From Caldilineaceae bacterium (GTDB lineage: Bacteria; Chloroflexota; Anaerolineae; Caldilineales; Caldilineaceae): a stretch of 53,717 bases of DNA. The stretch is from NCBI GenBank assembly GCA_026708085.1, contig JAPOVP010000057.1, forward strand, positions 1-53,717, read 5' to 3'. Shown in pieces: positions 16,349-24,753 of the stretch. The stretch's first letter is position 1, and the number at the start of each line of letters is the position of its first letter. Under the pieces are notes generated by a model that did not search any database, was not told the origin of the DNA, and was given only the letters and a program-made list of their open reading frames with translations. A program made the translations under genes and the position numbers.

Positions 16349-18019
16349 CTAGTGCTCGGCTACGTAGATATCGAGCAGCGTGGACCAGTTATTGTCGACA
16401 TTGGCGTCGAAGTTCTTGATGTATGGCTGCACGACATATTCGTACAGGTCCCAGATCATGGGCAGGAAATAGTAGTGGCCGAGCAGCCGCTTCTCTGCCG
16501 CAGAGACCTTTTCGCAGTACTCAGCGCTGTTGGGATCGAGGGTGGGAAGCTCGGCCATCATGGCGTCCAACTCATCATCCACCAAGGCGACATGATCGGG
16601 ATTCGTGTAATACTTCCACAGACCGGTGATCATGGCTGCAGGATCGGGAATTGTCGCGCCCCAGCTATTGCGCTGGACGTTAACAAGGTCCGCCTCCTGG
16701 CCCCAGGCATCGCCCCAACCCGGCCGGATTTCGACATCGGTAATGCCCAACACGTTCTTCCACTGCTCCGCCATAATCTCAGCGGTGCGTAAGTAGTTGG
16801 GCGACTGGCCGCCGCTGGAGATGCGGATTTTGGGCAGGTCTTCGGGTCCGCCATACTTGGAAGCTGCCAGTTCCTGCTTGGCCAGTTCCGGATCGTATCC
16901 GAAGTCGGGCCAGTTATCCGCTACGAAACAGGGCAACTCGGGTGTGATGTGTGTCTTCATCACGCGTTCGTCGCGCGAGCCTTCGTAGGCAGCGCTAATG
17001 GCCAGATCCCAGTCTACCGCGTGCAGCAGCGCCCGCCGCACGTTGAGGTCATCCAAGGGCGGCTTGGAGGTGTGAAGCGCAAAGTAGAAGTTCGTGGCAT
17101 AGGGGATCAGCACGAACAACTCAGGGCTTTCGGCCCGCAGCGGTTCGCGGATGTTTGTGAACCAGTGGGCGATATCGGCCTCGCCATCCTGCCACATAAT
17201 GTAAGTGATGTTCTCGTCGTTGGACCATTGGGCAACGATGCGTTCGATATACGGCTTCCTGTCTCCCCACCAGTTGGGATTCTGCACGATTTCATACTCG
17301 CGCTCATCCAGATCCCAGACCTTAATCTGGAAGGGGCCGTTGACGCGGGTGTTGGCATCAGCCGCGAATTCATCGGCGTTTACGTCCTCCATCTTGACGA
17401 AGCCGGTGTTGTAGTGGGCCATTGCCGCGATGAAAGTCGGGCTGGGGTCTGCAAGCGTGATCTGAAGCGTCTTGTCATCAATGGCGGTCAGGCCGGAAAT
17501 CGTGTCAGCTTCACCGTCGATTACTGCCTGTGCGCCCTCAACTACGCCCAGCCGCAGATAGGTCCAGCAGCTTATGCAATTGGGGCTGAGCGCCCATGAC
17601 CAGAAATCGATGGCCTCTTGCGCCACAACAGGAGAACCGTCCGACCAGGTGGCATCGGGATTGATGTGGATCGTGTAGACTGAATTGTCGTCATTCACCT
17701 CCCAATCGGTCGCCAGCCAGGGATGCAGATCGTGGTTGCGATCGCGCAGGAAGAACGGCATCCACATATGCGAGATCCAGGGACGGCCGAAACCGGACTC
17801 CGAAGCCGGATTGAGCCGGCTGAGATCACGGGTCACATAGCGAATAACCTGCTCTTCAGCCGCGTCGTCCGGCAGCGGCCTACCGGCCATTTCGCCGCCT
17901 TCGTCCGCCATAGCCGCGCCGCCAGAGTCAGCCGGGGCCGCCGGCGCCGCGCACGCGCCTAGAACAACCGCAAGCAATAAGAGCGCGGTAATTACATTGC
18001 GGGGATGTAACTGCTTCAT
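16349..18019 (-). CDS. Family-5 solute-binding lipoprotein, module 1
   Basis: The 556-residue exported lipoprotein has a hydrophobic leader and lipobox LGAC with Cys23, then an Ala/Gly/Glu-rich tether. The mature part follows the SBP_bac_5 plan: RYVTRDLSRLNPASESGFG start, WSDGSPVVAQEAIDFWSWAL (the highly conserved 'WSDGxPVTAxD' stretch), NVRRALLHAVDW and a C-terminal PMIWDLYEYVV segment. These proteins capture peptides or, in this phylum, often oligosaccharides and other solutes. GAGGAG precedes ATG. It heads module 1. Confidence 0.93.
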   Translation of the reverse strand: MKQLHPRNVITALLLLAVVLGACAAPAAPADSGGAAMADEGGEMAGRPLPDDAAEEQVIRYVTRDLSRLNPASESGFGRPWISHMWMPFFLRDRNHDLHPWLATDWEVNDDNSVYTIHINPDATWSDGSPVVAQEAIDFWSWALSPNCISCWTYLRLGVVEGAQAVIDGEADTISGLTAIDDKTLQITLADPSPTFIAAMAHYNTGFVKMEDVNADEFAADANTRVNGPFQIKVWDLDEREYEIVQNPNWWGDRKPYIERIVAQWSNDENITYIMWQDGEADIAHWFTNIREPLRAESPELFVLIPYATNFYFALHTSKPPLDDLNVRRALLHAVDWDLAISAAYEGSRDERVMKTHITPELPCFVADNWPDFGYDPELAKQELAASKYGGPEDLPKIRISSGGQSPNYLRTAEIMAEQWKNVLGITDVEIRPGWGDAWGQEADLVNVQRNSWGATIPDPAAMITGLWKYYTNPDHVALVDDELDAMMAELPTLDPNSAEYCEKVSAAEKRLLGHYYFLPMIWDLYEYVVQPYIKNFDANVDNNWSTLLDIYVAEH

Positions 18020-18106
18020 GTGTGTCTCTCCTCTTGAAGATGGTGGAACAGTGGATTAGTGTGCCGCCTTTGGGGCGGCAGTAGACGCGACAGTCCCAAT
18101 TATGCC

Positions 18107-18124
18107 GGTCAACTGACAGGTCAA
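18107..18124 (-). promoter_or_regulatory. Tandem TTGACC boxes upstream of module 1 binding protein
   Basis: On the minus strand TTGACC occurs twice with a 12-base period, 88 bases upstream of the binding-protein start, followed by a CATAAT that could serve as a -10 box although spacing is not ideal. It may be a promoter, an operator, or both. Confidence 0.25.
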
Positions 18125-18303
18125 TTGTTACTTACCCGTGGATTTTGGGGGCCATTGTGACAATCGGAAGCGTCTATGGTTGTCCGCTCCTGCCAATTCG
18201 CGCCCTGGCGCGCACGCCGGCGTGGGGCGCCCTTGCGAACGCCGCTACTATGCCAAACTGACCCCGTTTTGTCAAGGTTGGTCAGCCGCTACGCGCTGCC
18301 AAA

Positions 18304-19512
18304 TCAATGACGCCGCCGAAGAGCTTCGCCCTGAACCACAGTCGTTGCCAGGTAGGCGTCCGTTTCCTGAGCCGAAAACCGAACCGGCGAGAAGGAGGAG
18401 ACATCAACGCTCGGCGATTCACCGGCCGCAAGCTCCGCCAGCAGCAGACCTGCCACCGGACTGTAGGCGAAACCACCCGAATGGAATGCCGCCCCTACCA
18501 CCAACCCGGGCAACTGAGACAGCGTCCCCAGAACCGGCTCACCGTCCAGTGAGAAGGAGATCAGTCCGACCTGCTCAGTCTCCCAGAGGGTCTCGGCCAG
18601 TCTTGGCACAAGGGGTGTCAGATTCGTCGACAGCTGGCCGCGCACACTCTCCGGAGCCGACAGCCCTGTCATGCGGAACGCAAGATCGTCGACGCGCTCC
18701 TCTTCTCTATCCTCGGTCTCCCCTCCAGCCAGTATGCGGAAGTCGGTCGTACCCAGCCGCGCAGGCCGGATATAGCCTCCGTAGGGATTGGCATTGATTG
18801 CCGGAATCGATGCCCGCTCTGGCAGCTTCGAAGAAACGTACCGCTGGTGAACAAACGACTTGATCGGCAGCCGCACCCCGCAACGCGCCATGAATGCCAC
18901 CGTCCACGCGTGCACCGTAGAGATCACCACATCGGCTTCCAGCACACCCATCCCCGTCTGCACACCGACCACGCGACCGCTGTCGATCTGCAGACCGTCC
19001 ACGCGCGCGTTCTCACGAATCTCCACACCCAGATCGCGACATCGTCTGGCCAGAGCAGGCACGAACTCATGCGGCTCGCTGTAGCCCCCCAGCGCGTCGT
19101 GGAGCCCGATCACGTCGGATTCGGGCGTCAAATCGGGCCAGCGCCTCCGCATCTGCCCAGCGTCGAGGATTTCGTAGCCAAAGCCGAGGCGGTCATACAA
19201 GGGGAGCAACTCTTCACGCTCCGTCCAAGATTCCGGGTCAAAAAGATTCAAGCAGCCGACGTCCTGGAATCGGTAGCCGTATCTCTCCAGGTCTGCGCTC
19301 AACTCCTGGTAGAGGCGAAGACTGATCGTCCGCGCCAGCACCCCTGTCTCCGACCACAGCAGTCCTGTGATGATACCCCCGGCACGGCTGCTGGAGCCGT
19401 CTCCAACCAGGCCCTTTTCTAACAATGTAACGCTGCCGGACCGCATGCGCGCCAACTGGTAGGCGGTGTTCAGGCCGATCGCGCCTCCGCCGATGACGAT
19501 GTATCTGGGCAT
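18304..19512 (-). CDS. FAD-dependent amine/amino-acid oxidoreductase (DAO family)
   Basis: The 402-residue flavoprotein starts MPRYIVIGGGAIGLNTAYQL, a complete FAD-binding GxGxxG (Gly8-Gly13). It continues with the SSSRAGGIITGLLW segment typical of DAO-fold oxidases near the flavin, and the later GVLEADVVISTVHAWT second half of the dinucleotide fold. It ends near GAAFHSGGFAYSPVAGLLLAEL. Close relatives include sarcosine oxidase and glycine oxidase-like enzymes that oxidise secondary or primary amines. I chose 19512 because the longer frame is unconserved upstream sequence. It lies upstream of module 1 on the same strand with a gap of 284 bases, so it may be transcribed separately. Substrate unknown. 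Confidence 0.88.
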   Translation of the reverse strand: MPRYIVIGGGAIGLNTAYQLARMRSGSVTLLEKGLVGDGSSSRAGGIITGLLWSETGVLARTISLRLYQELSADLERYGYRFQDVGCLNLFDPESWTEREELLPLYDRLGFGYEILDAGQMRRRWPDLTPESDVIGLHDALGGYSEPHEFVPALARRCRDLGVEIRENARVDGLQIDSGRVVGVQTGMGVLEADVVISTVHAWTVAFMARCGVRLPIKSFVHQRYVSSKLPERASIPAINANPYGGYIRPARLGTTDFRILAGGETEDREEERVDDLAFRMTGLSAPESVRGQLSTNLTPLVPRLAETLWETEQVGLISFSLDGEPVLGTLSQLPGLVVGAAFHSGGFAYSPVAGLLLAELAAGESPSVDVSSFSPVRFSAQETDAYLATTVVQGEALRRRH

Positions 19513-19659
19513 TATTTCGGTTCTGCCTTCCTCTTGTGGTTTGGTTTTGTGAGTTGTACCGAGCCAAGAACTGCGGGGACAGAGTATCATGCAATGACCC
19601 TCCAGCCAACTAAGTCCAGTCGGGTCACTCCCCAATCAGTGCCGCTCAATCGTGACCCT

Positions 19660-20113
19660 GGGTGCATCCCAAAATGGGGGTGAACAGTCGCATACCTCTG
19701 CAGGCAATCAAGCCGCGGTCAGTTTCCATTCCAGTTTCCGCCAGAACAAGCGCCGTCTGTGACCACTAACCACTGACCACTGCAGTTCCGGGCGGTCGGG
19801 CCTATTCGGCCCTCCCTTGTGCGGGGGCTCCGCCCCCGCAACGCCCCCTCTCCTACAACATGCCTCACCGACCTGGTGTCCATATTCGTACCAGGTGCCC
19901 AGTCGAAAGAGTTTCGCCAAACCACGTCCCCCCAGTCCTATGTATTCCCCGTAGGTGCCGGCCTTGTGCCTGCCCTCGCACGCTGACGGACTCCACAGTA
20001 CGGCCAGGCCTGGGGCCTGCACTTCGTCTCGCCAAAAGACGTTAAACAATTTCAGCCACCGCTGGCATGGATTCCCCGCCCGACTATCCCCACCCCAAAA
20101 CTGGGATGCACCC
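19660..20113. repeat. MITE-like element with terminal inverted repeats
   Basis: The left end reads GGGTGCATCCCAAAATGGGG; the right end (20091-20113) is the inverted copy with one or two differences. The 454-base interior has no transposase. It contains GTTAGTGGTCAGTGG-type short repeats, a GC-rich palindrome at 19821-19839 (GCGGGGGCTCCGCCCCCGC) and a 56-base stretch (19772-19827) repeated exactly at 53662-53717. Confidence 0.55.
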
Positions 20114-20131
20114 ACACCGCCCATTCGGGCA

Positions 20132-20156
20132 GGTGCATCTCAAATTGGGGGCGAAC
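20132..20156 (+). repeat. Further copy of repeat head sequence
   Basis: GGTGCATCTCAAATTGGGGG plus GCGAAC matches the left end of the element at 19660 and the copy at 53543 with few changes. It lies 18 bases beyond the inverted right end, so two elements or a nested insertion abut here. Confidence 0.5.
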
Positions 20157-20281
20157 TTGCGCGCGCCTTGGGTAACCACTAACCCGGGTTCTGCCTCTGA
20201 GGCTGAATGAGGCGAGCGAAGTTATCTCCCTCCTAACTCCTCTTTCCCCACTCTTCAAATACACAAGTGACCCCTCGTGAA

Positions 20282-20310
20282 TTGTCAGGTCGCATTGGAA
20301 ATCGTAAAAT
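20282..20310 (+). promoter_or_regulatory. Candidate promoter for the plus-strand pair
   Basis: TTGTCA (20282-20287) and TAAAAT (20305-20310) are separated by 17 bases and lie 34 bases before the start at 20344. Confidence 0.5.
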
Positions 20311-20343
20311 AGAGAGTACCTGATTCGCCGGAAAACAGACCGA

Positions 20344-21108
20344 ATGCCGGTAGCCTTCTTCGGAATGAGAAAGAAAGGCAGGAAATTGAGCGAGTTCGTC
20401 GTCAGTTCTTCCAGAACCAGGGTCTGGAGACGGCCCGAATATCATCCTTTACTGAGACAGACCGATACTGCCCACCCGGCCTTTCAGAGTAAACTGACGG
20501 AGAGGTTTCCGCCGTCAATCGCGGAAGGTCTGCCCAAAGTCCTCAGCGAGAACTCCGAGGATGCCCGCACCTGGCACTACTTCAGCCCGCTCCTCAACGA
20601 CGAGCCGCAGAGGACACGCGTTCTGACCCAGCTTATTAGGCAGTCATTCTTTGGCGCAGTGCCGCCCCAGGTCTTCAAGGACATTGCTGCTGCATCACTG
20701 AGGTTCTGGCCGAAACTCGCCGCACCTCCAAACCGACCGCAAGCAGAAGGGGACTTTGAACCGGATCTATTGATTACACTGGGGAAGAGCGCGGTCGTGT
20801 TCGTGGAGGCCAGATGTCAATCCGGAGTCAGCGAATTCACCAATTATGATCGCAAAAGAGACCAGATTATTCGCCTGATCGACGTCGGTTCCTGGTACGC
20901 CCGCCAGCAAGGCTACCAGTGCAGCTGCTTCCTCGTCTTGCAGTACGGTGACGCACAAATAAACGCCGAAAAGATTGTCAACCGTTACGCCGGGCACCCT
21001 GAATCGATTCAGAAAGCGCTACCCTATCGGGACGACCTGACAGAAGATGACTTCAAAATACTGTCAGGTGCACTGGCCTTCGTTCGCTGGCCTGATCCCT
21101 TGTTCTGA
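20344..21108 (+). CDS. Putative PD-(D/E)XK-fold protein
   Basis: This 254-residue soluble protein has a helical N-terminal half and a segment FEPDLLITLGKSAVVFVEAR (138-157). That resembles the PD...(D/E)xK active core of restriction-like nucleases: Pro140-Asp141 on one strand and Glu155-Ala-Arg157 on the next, with Arg in place of the usual Lys. YDRKRDQIIRLIDVGSWYA then fits the helix that follows the core. The assignment is by pattern only; with Arg157 the protein could be a variant nuclease or a non-catalytic relative. A promoter lies upstream. It is followed after 33 bases by a Gfo/Idh/MocA-like gene on the same strand. The start at 20344 has a weak ribosome site; ATG 20365 is an alternative. 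Confidence 0.5.
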   Translation: MPVAFFGMRKKGRKLSEFVVSSSRTRVWRRPEYHPLLRQTDTAHPAFQSKLTERFPPSIAEGLPKVLSENSEDARTWHYFSPLLNDEPQRTRVLTQLIRQSFFGAVPPQVFKDIAAASLRFWPKLAAPPNRPQAEGDFEPDLLITLGKSAVVFVEARCQSGVSEFTNYDRKRDQIIRLIDVGSWYARQQGYQCSCFLVLQYGDAQINAEKIVNRYAGHPESIQKALPYRDDLTEDDFKILSGALAFVRWPDPLF

Positions 21109-21141
21109 GCGTGGGTGCGGAAGGGCCGAGAGAGGTTTGCA

Positions 21142-22200
21142 ATGGATCTTCAAGTAGGACTAATCGGTTACGGCAGTTGGACCCGCATGGCCTACATACC
21201 TGCACTGCAGAGGGACGGCCGCGCCCAAATCGTCTCGGCAGCCGCGCCCAGCGCCGCCACGCAACAACGCATCGCCTCCGAGATCGGCCCGGATGTCTCC
21301 GTATTCTCAAGTGCCGTCGATCTGCTGAGCGGACCGCCTGTTGACGCCGTCTTCGTCGCCGTCTCCGACGCCGCCCACGAAGAGGCGCTTACCGCACCGC
21401 TCGACGCCGGCGTGCCCATGTTCTATGAACCGCCCCTCGCCAACCGGCGCCAGCGAATTCGCCCGATGGTCACCAAGTTGCTGAACGCCCCCCAGGTTAC
21501 CCACGCCGACCTCGAAATCGGCTTCATTCCCGTATTCACTGAGGCGGCCAGGCGCGTCCGCGACGGGGTTGTCGGCCAGGTCCAATCTGCATCGGTTCGA
21601 CTACAATCAAGCTGGGGCGCCGACCCGGAAGCGGACCTGAGCACGCTCAATCACATCGCACCTTGGTACGTGGATACCCTTAACCGCATCCTCGACGCTA
21701 CGCCTTCGCGAGTCCTGATTCTTGAAGGGCACGGCCTTCCCGGACGCGCCCAGCGGCAGTGCCAGGGACTCTACGACTACGGCGGCACGTGGGGTACGGT
21801 GCAGGTCAATCTCAACTGCGTCGTCGATCTGGAAACCACTGTAGAAGTGAACGGGGAAGACGGCGATCTAATAGTTGACCTCTTCTCCGGCGAACTGCGC
21901 CTGCGCACTCGCAGCCAGAGCGACTGGTCAGTCGAGCAGGTGGCGGAGTCTGAACCGCGCGCCGGCTGGCCCGGCATGAACGAATGCGTCGCCACATTCC
22001 TCGACGCCGTCACCGGTGAGCCCCTGACTGAAACACCTACCGCTGCCAGCCCCGTCGATACGCTCAGAGAATCGCTTGGGACCGCGCCGTTGCCCGCAGA
22101 CGCAAAGTCCGTCGCCCAACTTCACATGATTGGGATGGCAGCCGAAGCGTCAAAGGACAGCGGCGGCTGGGCAAAGATCGAGGATATCGACTCGCTGTAA
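21142..22200 (+). CDS. Gfo/Idh/MocA-like protein lacking the catalytic lysine
   Basis: The 352-residue protein has an N-terminal Rossmann-like start (VGLIGYGSWTRMAYIPAL) and the general two-domain length of the family. Where relatives have Glu-Lys-Pro it has Glu-Pro-Pro (96-98), so the catalytic lysine is missing. The LNHIAPWYVDTLNRIL segment may still supply the His and Asp, with different spacing. It may bind a nucleotide or sugar without catalysis, or be a diverged enzyme. The ATG at 21142 is preceded by AGAGAGG. It is on the strand opposite to the island and pairs with the nuclease-fold-like gene upstream. Confidence 0.75.
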   Translation: MDLQVGLIGYGSWTRMAYIPALQRDGRAQIVSAAAPSAATQQRIASEIGPDVSVFSSAVDLLSGPPVDAVFVAVSDAAHEEALTAPLDAGVPMFYEPPLANRRQRIRPMVTKLLNAPQVTHADLEIGFIPVFTEAARRVRDGVVGQVQSASVRLQSSWGADPEADLSTLNHIAPWYVDTLNRILDATPSRVLILEGHGLPGRAQRQCQGLYDYGGTWGTVQVNLNCVVDLETTVEVNGEDGDLIVDLFSGELRLRTRSQSDWSVEQVAESEPRAGWPGMNECVATFLDAVTGEPLTETPTAASPVDTLRESLGTAPLPADAKSVAQLHMIGMAAEASKDSGGWAKIEDIDSL

Positions 22201-22229
22201 ACTGCACTCGCCCCCCAGTTCCTTGACAC

Positions 22230-23099
22230 TCACACCGTCTGATGAACCGGGAACACGTCAGCCGCGATCCTTTCCATCTGGTCCAGAATGCCGTCCGCCG
22301 TAGGCGTCGTGTTGAAGTCGAACAGCATATGCTCGACCCCCACCTCGGCATAGCGCCCGATGAGATCATTGACTTCTGACATCGACCCTCTGATCAACGA
22401 GACCTCCGGGTCCGCCTGATCGCCCAGTTCAGCGCGGGCGTGGAAAACGACCGTACGCGGCTCGCCGCTTGCCCAGGCGTTCATCTTGGCCACGCCCGCC
22501 GCGACCTCCTCCGGCGAAATCTGTATCGGATGCCAGCCAATCGCCTTCGTCGCCGCCCGTCGGATAGCCGCATCGCTCAACCCGCCTATCGTAAACGGCG
22601 GCCCGCCGGCCTGCGCCGGTTTCGGCTCGAACGCGCTCTCCTCGAAGCTGATCCACTCACCCTGGAATGAAGGCTCATCCTCGCTCCACAGGACGCGCAT
22701 CACGTCCATCCACTCATCCATCATCCTACCGCGCTTGCTGAAGTCGGTGCGCAAGTAGCGGTACTCATCGTCCATCCATCCCACGCCCAGCCCCAGGATC
22801 AGTCGCCCGTCAGAGTACTGGTCAACCGCCGCCGCCTGCTTGGCCGCCAGGATCGGGTCACGCTGCGGTAGCACCAATACGGTCGTGCCTAGTGTGATCG
22901 TCTCCGTAATGGCCGCCACGTATCCCAACGTCACAAACGTCTCGATCATGCAGAAATCGCTGAACCTCTGATGTACCAGCACGTGATCCGCGGCCCACAA
23001 CGAATCATAGCCGGCCTGCTCCGCCGCCTGCGCCACCTGATGGACCGACTGCGGCGACTTCGCCGGCCCGTGGCTGGGAAGAAAGACACCAAATTTCAT
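22230..23099 (-). CDS. Luciferase-like F420/FMN-dependent oxidoreductase
   Basis: The 289-residue TIM-barrel protein starts MKFGVFLPSHGPAKSP, with AAEQAGYDSLWAADHVL, then TITLGTTVLVLPQRDPILAAKQ and the GRLILGLGVGWMDDEY stretch, all typical of LLM-class enzymes; many relatives use F420. They perform monooxygenation or hydride transfer on small organic substrates. GAGGAGGTC precedes ATG. It ends module 2, 97 bases after the last sulfatase on the minus strand, and may act on the desulfated product. Cofactor and substrate are not certain. Confidence 0.88.
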   Translation of the reverse strand: MKFGVFLPSHGPAKSPQSVHQVAQAAEQAGYDSLWAADHVLVHQRFSDFCMIETFVTLGYVAAITETITLGTTVLVLPQRDPILAAKQAAAVDQYSDGRLILGLGVGWMDDEYRYLRTDFSKRGRMMDEWMDVMRVLWSEDEPSFQGEWISFEESAFEPKPAQAGGPPFTIGGLSDAAIRRAATKAIGWHPIQISPEEVAAGVAKMNAWASGEPRTVVFHARAELGDQADPEVSLIRGSMSEVNDLIGRYAEVGVEHMLFDFNTTPTADGILDQMERIAADVFPVHQTV

Positions 23100-23196
23100 C
23101 GTTGACCTCCTCTTTATCCTTTAGTTTTCTTCAATCGTGTGGAAAGGGTGGTTCGATCTCTGTAACGGCTCTGTGTGTCGCCCCAGTGGTCGCAGA

Positions 23197-24666
23197 CTAA
23201 GAGTTACCGGGCAGAGGGATCCCTCGAATAACCATCTCGTGTTCCGGCTTCAGCAAAAAAACATGGGCGTCACCGGTACGCCTCGCCTCGGCCAGGAGAT
23301 AGTCGAAGCACGCTGCGCGCACCTCATCGCAAGCAGGATCGTAGAATCGGTTTTCCAACTCGTGAGGGTCGTTCTCCAAATCGTACAGCTCGCACAGGTC
23401 CGTCAGATTCCAAACCAGCTTCCAGCGCCCGTCGGTCACCATGCGGGAAGAGTAATGACCCCACGGGTCCCCGTGGTACTGCGCGTAATGCATCGTACGC
23501 GGCCACTCCGCCTCCCCCGCCGCCAGCGACAGGAGAGACTGCCCGTGAAGGCTCCGGCCCGCCAAACTGTCCTGTTCCCTCCCCGTCATCAGGTGCAGGC
23601 ACGTGGCCGTCACGTCCATCAGGTGAACAAAGGAACTGTTGCGTGATGCGCCGGTCGCCCCAGGCCTCTTGAGAAGCATGGGAATGCGATAGATTTCGTC
23701 ATACATGTAGGCGCCCTTGTTCATCAGCCCGTGCGACCCCGCCATGTCACCATGATCCGCTGTGAAAATGATAGCGGTATCTTCATAGAGGCCGAGCTCC
23801 TTGAGAGTTGACACGACCTCGCCCACCATCTCGTCGATCAGCTCTATGTACGAGAAGCAGCAGGCCAGCAGCTCCTTGAGCTCCTGTTCCTGCTCCTCAG
23901 CAGAGAGACCACCGGCGTTTGACTCGTTCAGTACGCGGATTTTCCGCTGGTTGATCGGCTTTCCCTCAAACGTGTCATAGCGGTTGGCCCACATCTCGAT
24001 GTCAGCCGGGTCGTAGCGAATGCCCCACTCCTCGGGCACCATCCAGGGAAAGTGCGGACCCGGGAAGGAGCAGGTAGCAAAAAAAGGCTTCGTCTCGTCG
24101 CGAGAGCGCAGAAACGCCTGCGTGTAGCGGGCCGCGACCACGTCCGGAAACCCCTCCATCCCCACGTCCAGTGTACCTGCGGTGCCCCGCCCCACACTCT
24201 GAACCAGCGGCGCGATTCTCGTGTTCGGGTGCCAGTGCGAACTGTCCAGAAAGACGGGCCCGCCTTCGTATGGCTCGTCGTGAGTATGATGGAAGCGGGA
24301 GTCGAACAGGTCCTGCGCCGGACCAATATGCCACTTGCCATACCAGGCCGACTCATATTCGCCTACATCGTCTACCCAGTCCTGCAGCATCGTCATGTCC
24401 GGCCGCAGGTGTTCACAATAGGAATAATACTGGGTCGAGTTGTTGAACATGTGGTGGCCGTGCGGGTAGAGTCCCGTGAGCAGACTGGCGCGCGCCGGCG
24501 AGCACAGTGCCAGTGGCGTATAAGCCCGTTCGAAGAGGCAGGAGTCGTCGGCCAGGGCGGTGATGTTAGGAGTCCGCACCAGAGTCTCCTGGTAACAGGT
24601 CAGCAGATCGATCCGCAACTGGTCACAGAGGAAGATCAGGACGTTGGGTTTGCTCGTGTTGACCAT
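23197..24666 (-). CDS. Cys-type sulfatase 1 of 3
   Basis: The 489-residue enzyme of the type I sulfatase family is predicted to hydrolyse sulfate esters, or sulfamates, with a formylglycine made from Cys55 in CSPARASLLTG. Metal-binding residues are suggested by LCDQLR (Asp15, Gln16) and FTADHGDMAGSHG. The C-terminal DGRWKLVWNLTDLCELYDLENDP is typical of the family. No signal peptide is visible, so it probably acts in the cytoplasm on an imported substrate, which fits the transporter. AAAGG precedes ATG. It is closely similar to the next two genes. No formylglycine-generating enzyme is encoded in the window. Confidence 0.93.
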   Translation of the reverse strand: MVNTSKPNVLIFLCDQLRIDLLTCYQETLVRTPNITALADDSCLFERAYTPLALCSPARASLLTGLYPHGHHMFNNSTQYYSYCEHLRPDMTMLQDWVDDVGEYESAWYGKWHIGPAQDLFDSRFHHTHDEPYEGGPVFLDSSHWHPNTRIAPLVQSVGRGTAGTLDVGMEGFPDVVAARYTQAFLRSRDETKPFFATCSFPGPHFPWMVPEEWGIRYDPADIEMWANRYDTFEGKPINQRKIRVLNESNAGGLSAEEQEQELKELLACCFSYIELIDEMVGEVVSTLKELGLYEDTAIIFTADHGDMAGSHGLMNKGAYMYDEIYRIPMLLKRPGATGASRNSSFVHLMDVTATCLHLMTGREQDSLAGRSLHGQSLLSLAAGEAEWPRTMHYAQYHGDPWGHYSSRMVTDGRWKLVWNLTDLCELYDLENDPHELENRFYDPACDEVRAACFDYLLAEARRTGDAHVFLLKPEHEMVIRGIPLPGNS

Positions 24667-24753
24667 ATAATCTGCCTTTCAAGCACTCTGCGTCCAGTGA
24701 GCACAGGCGGCAACAATTGAAGCCGTGTCGACCGCACTGGAATAGGCCCGCTA

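Larger units (their letters stand above)
19513..20281. other. Gene-free repeat-rich interval
   Basis: About 770 bases hold the upstream region of the FAD enzyme and a dispersed repeat element, but no gene I can support. Reading frames across it are Arg/Pro/Gly-rich products of repeat DNA and share translated pieces with the repeat at the window end. Confidence 0.6.

Noticed and set aside
19708..20124. Minus-strand frame of 138 codons
   Set aside because: It is translated repeat DNA; part of the same peptide would come from the copy at the window end, without ribosome site or domain.
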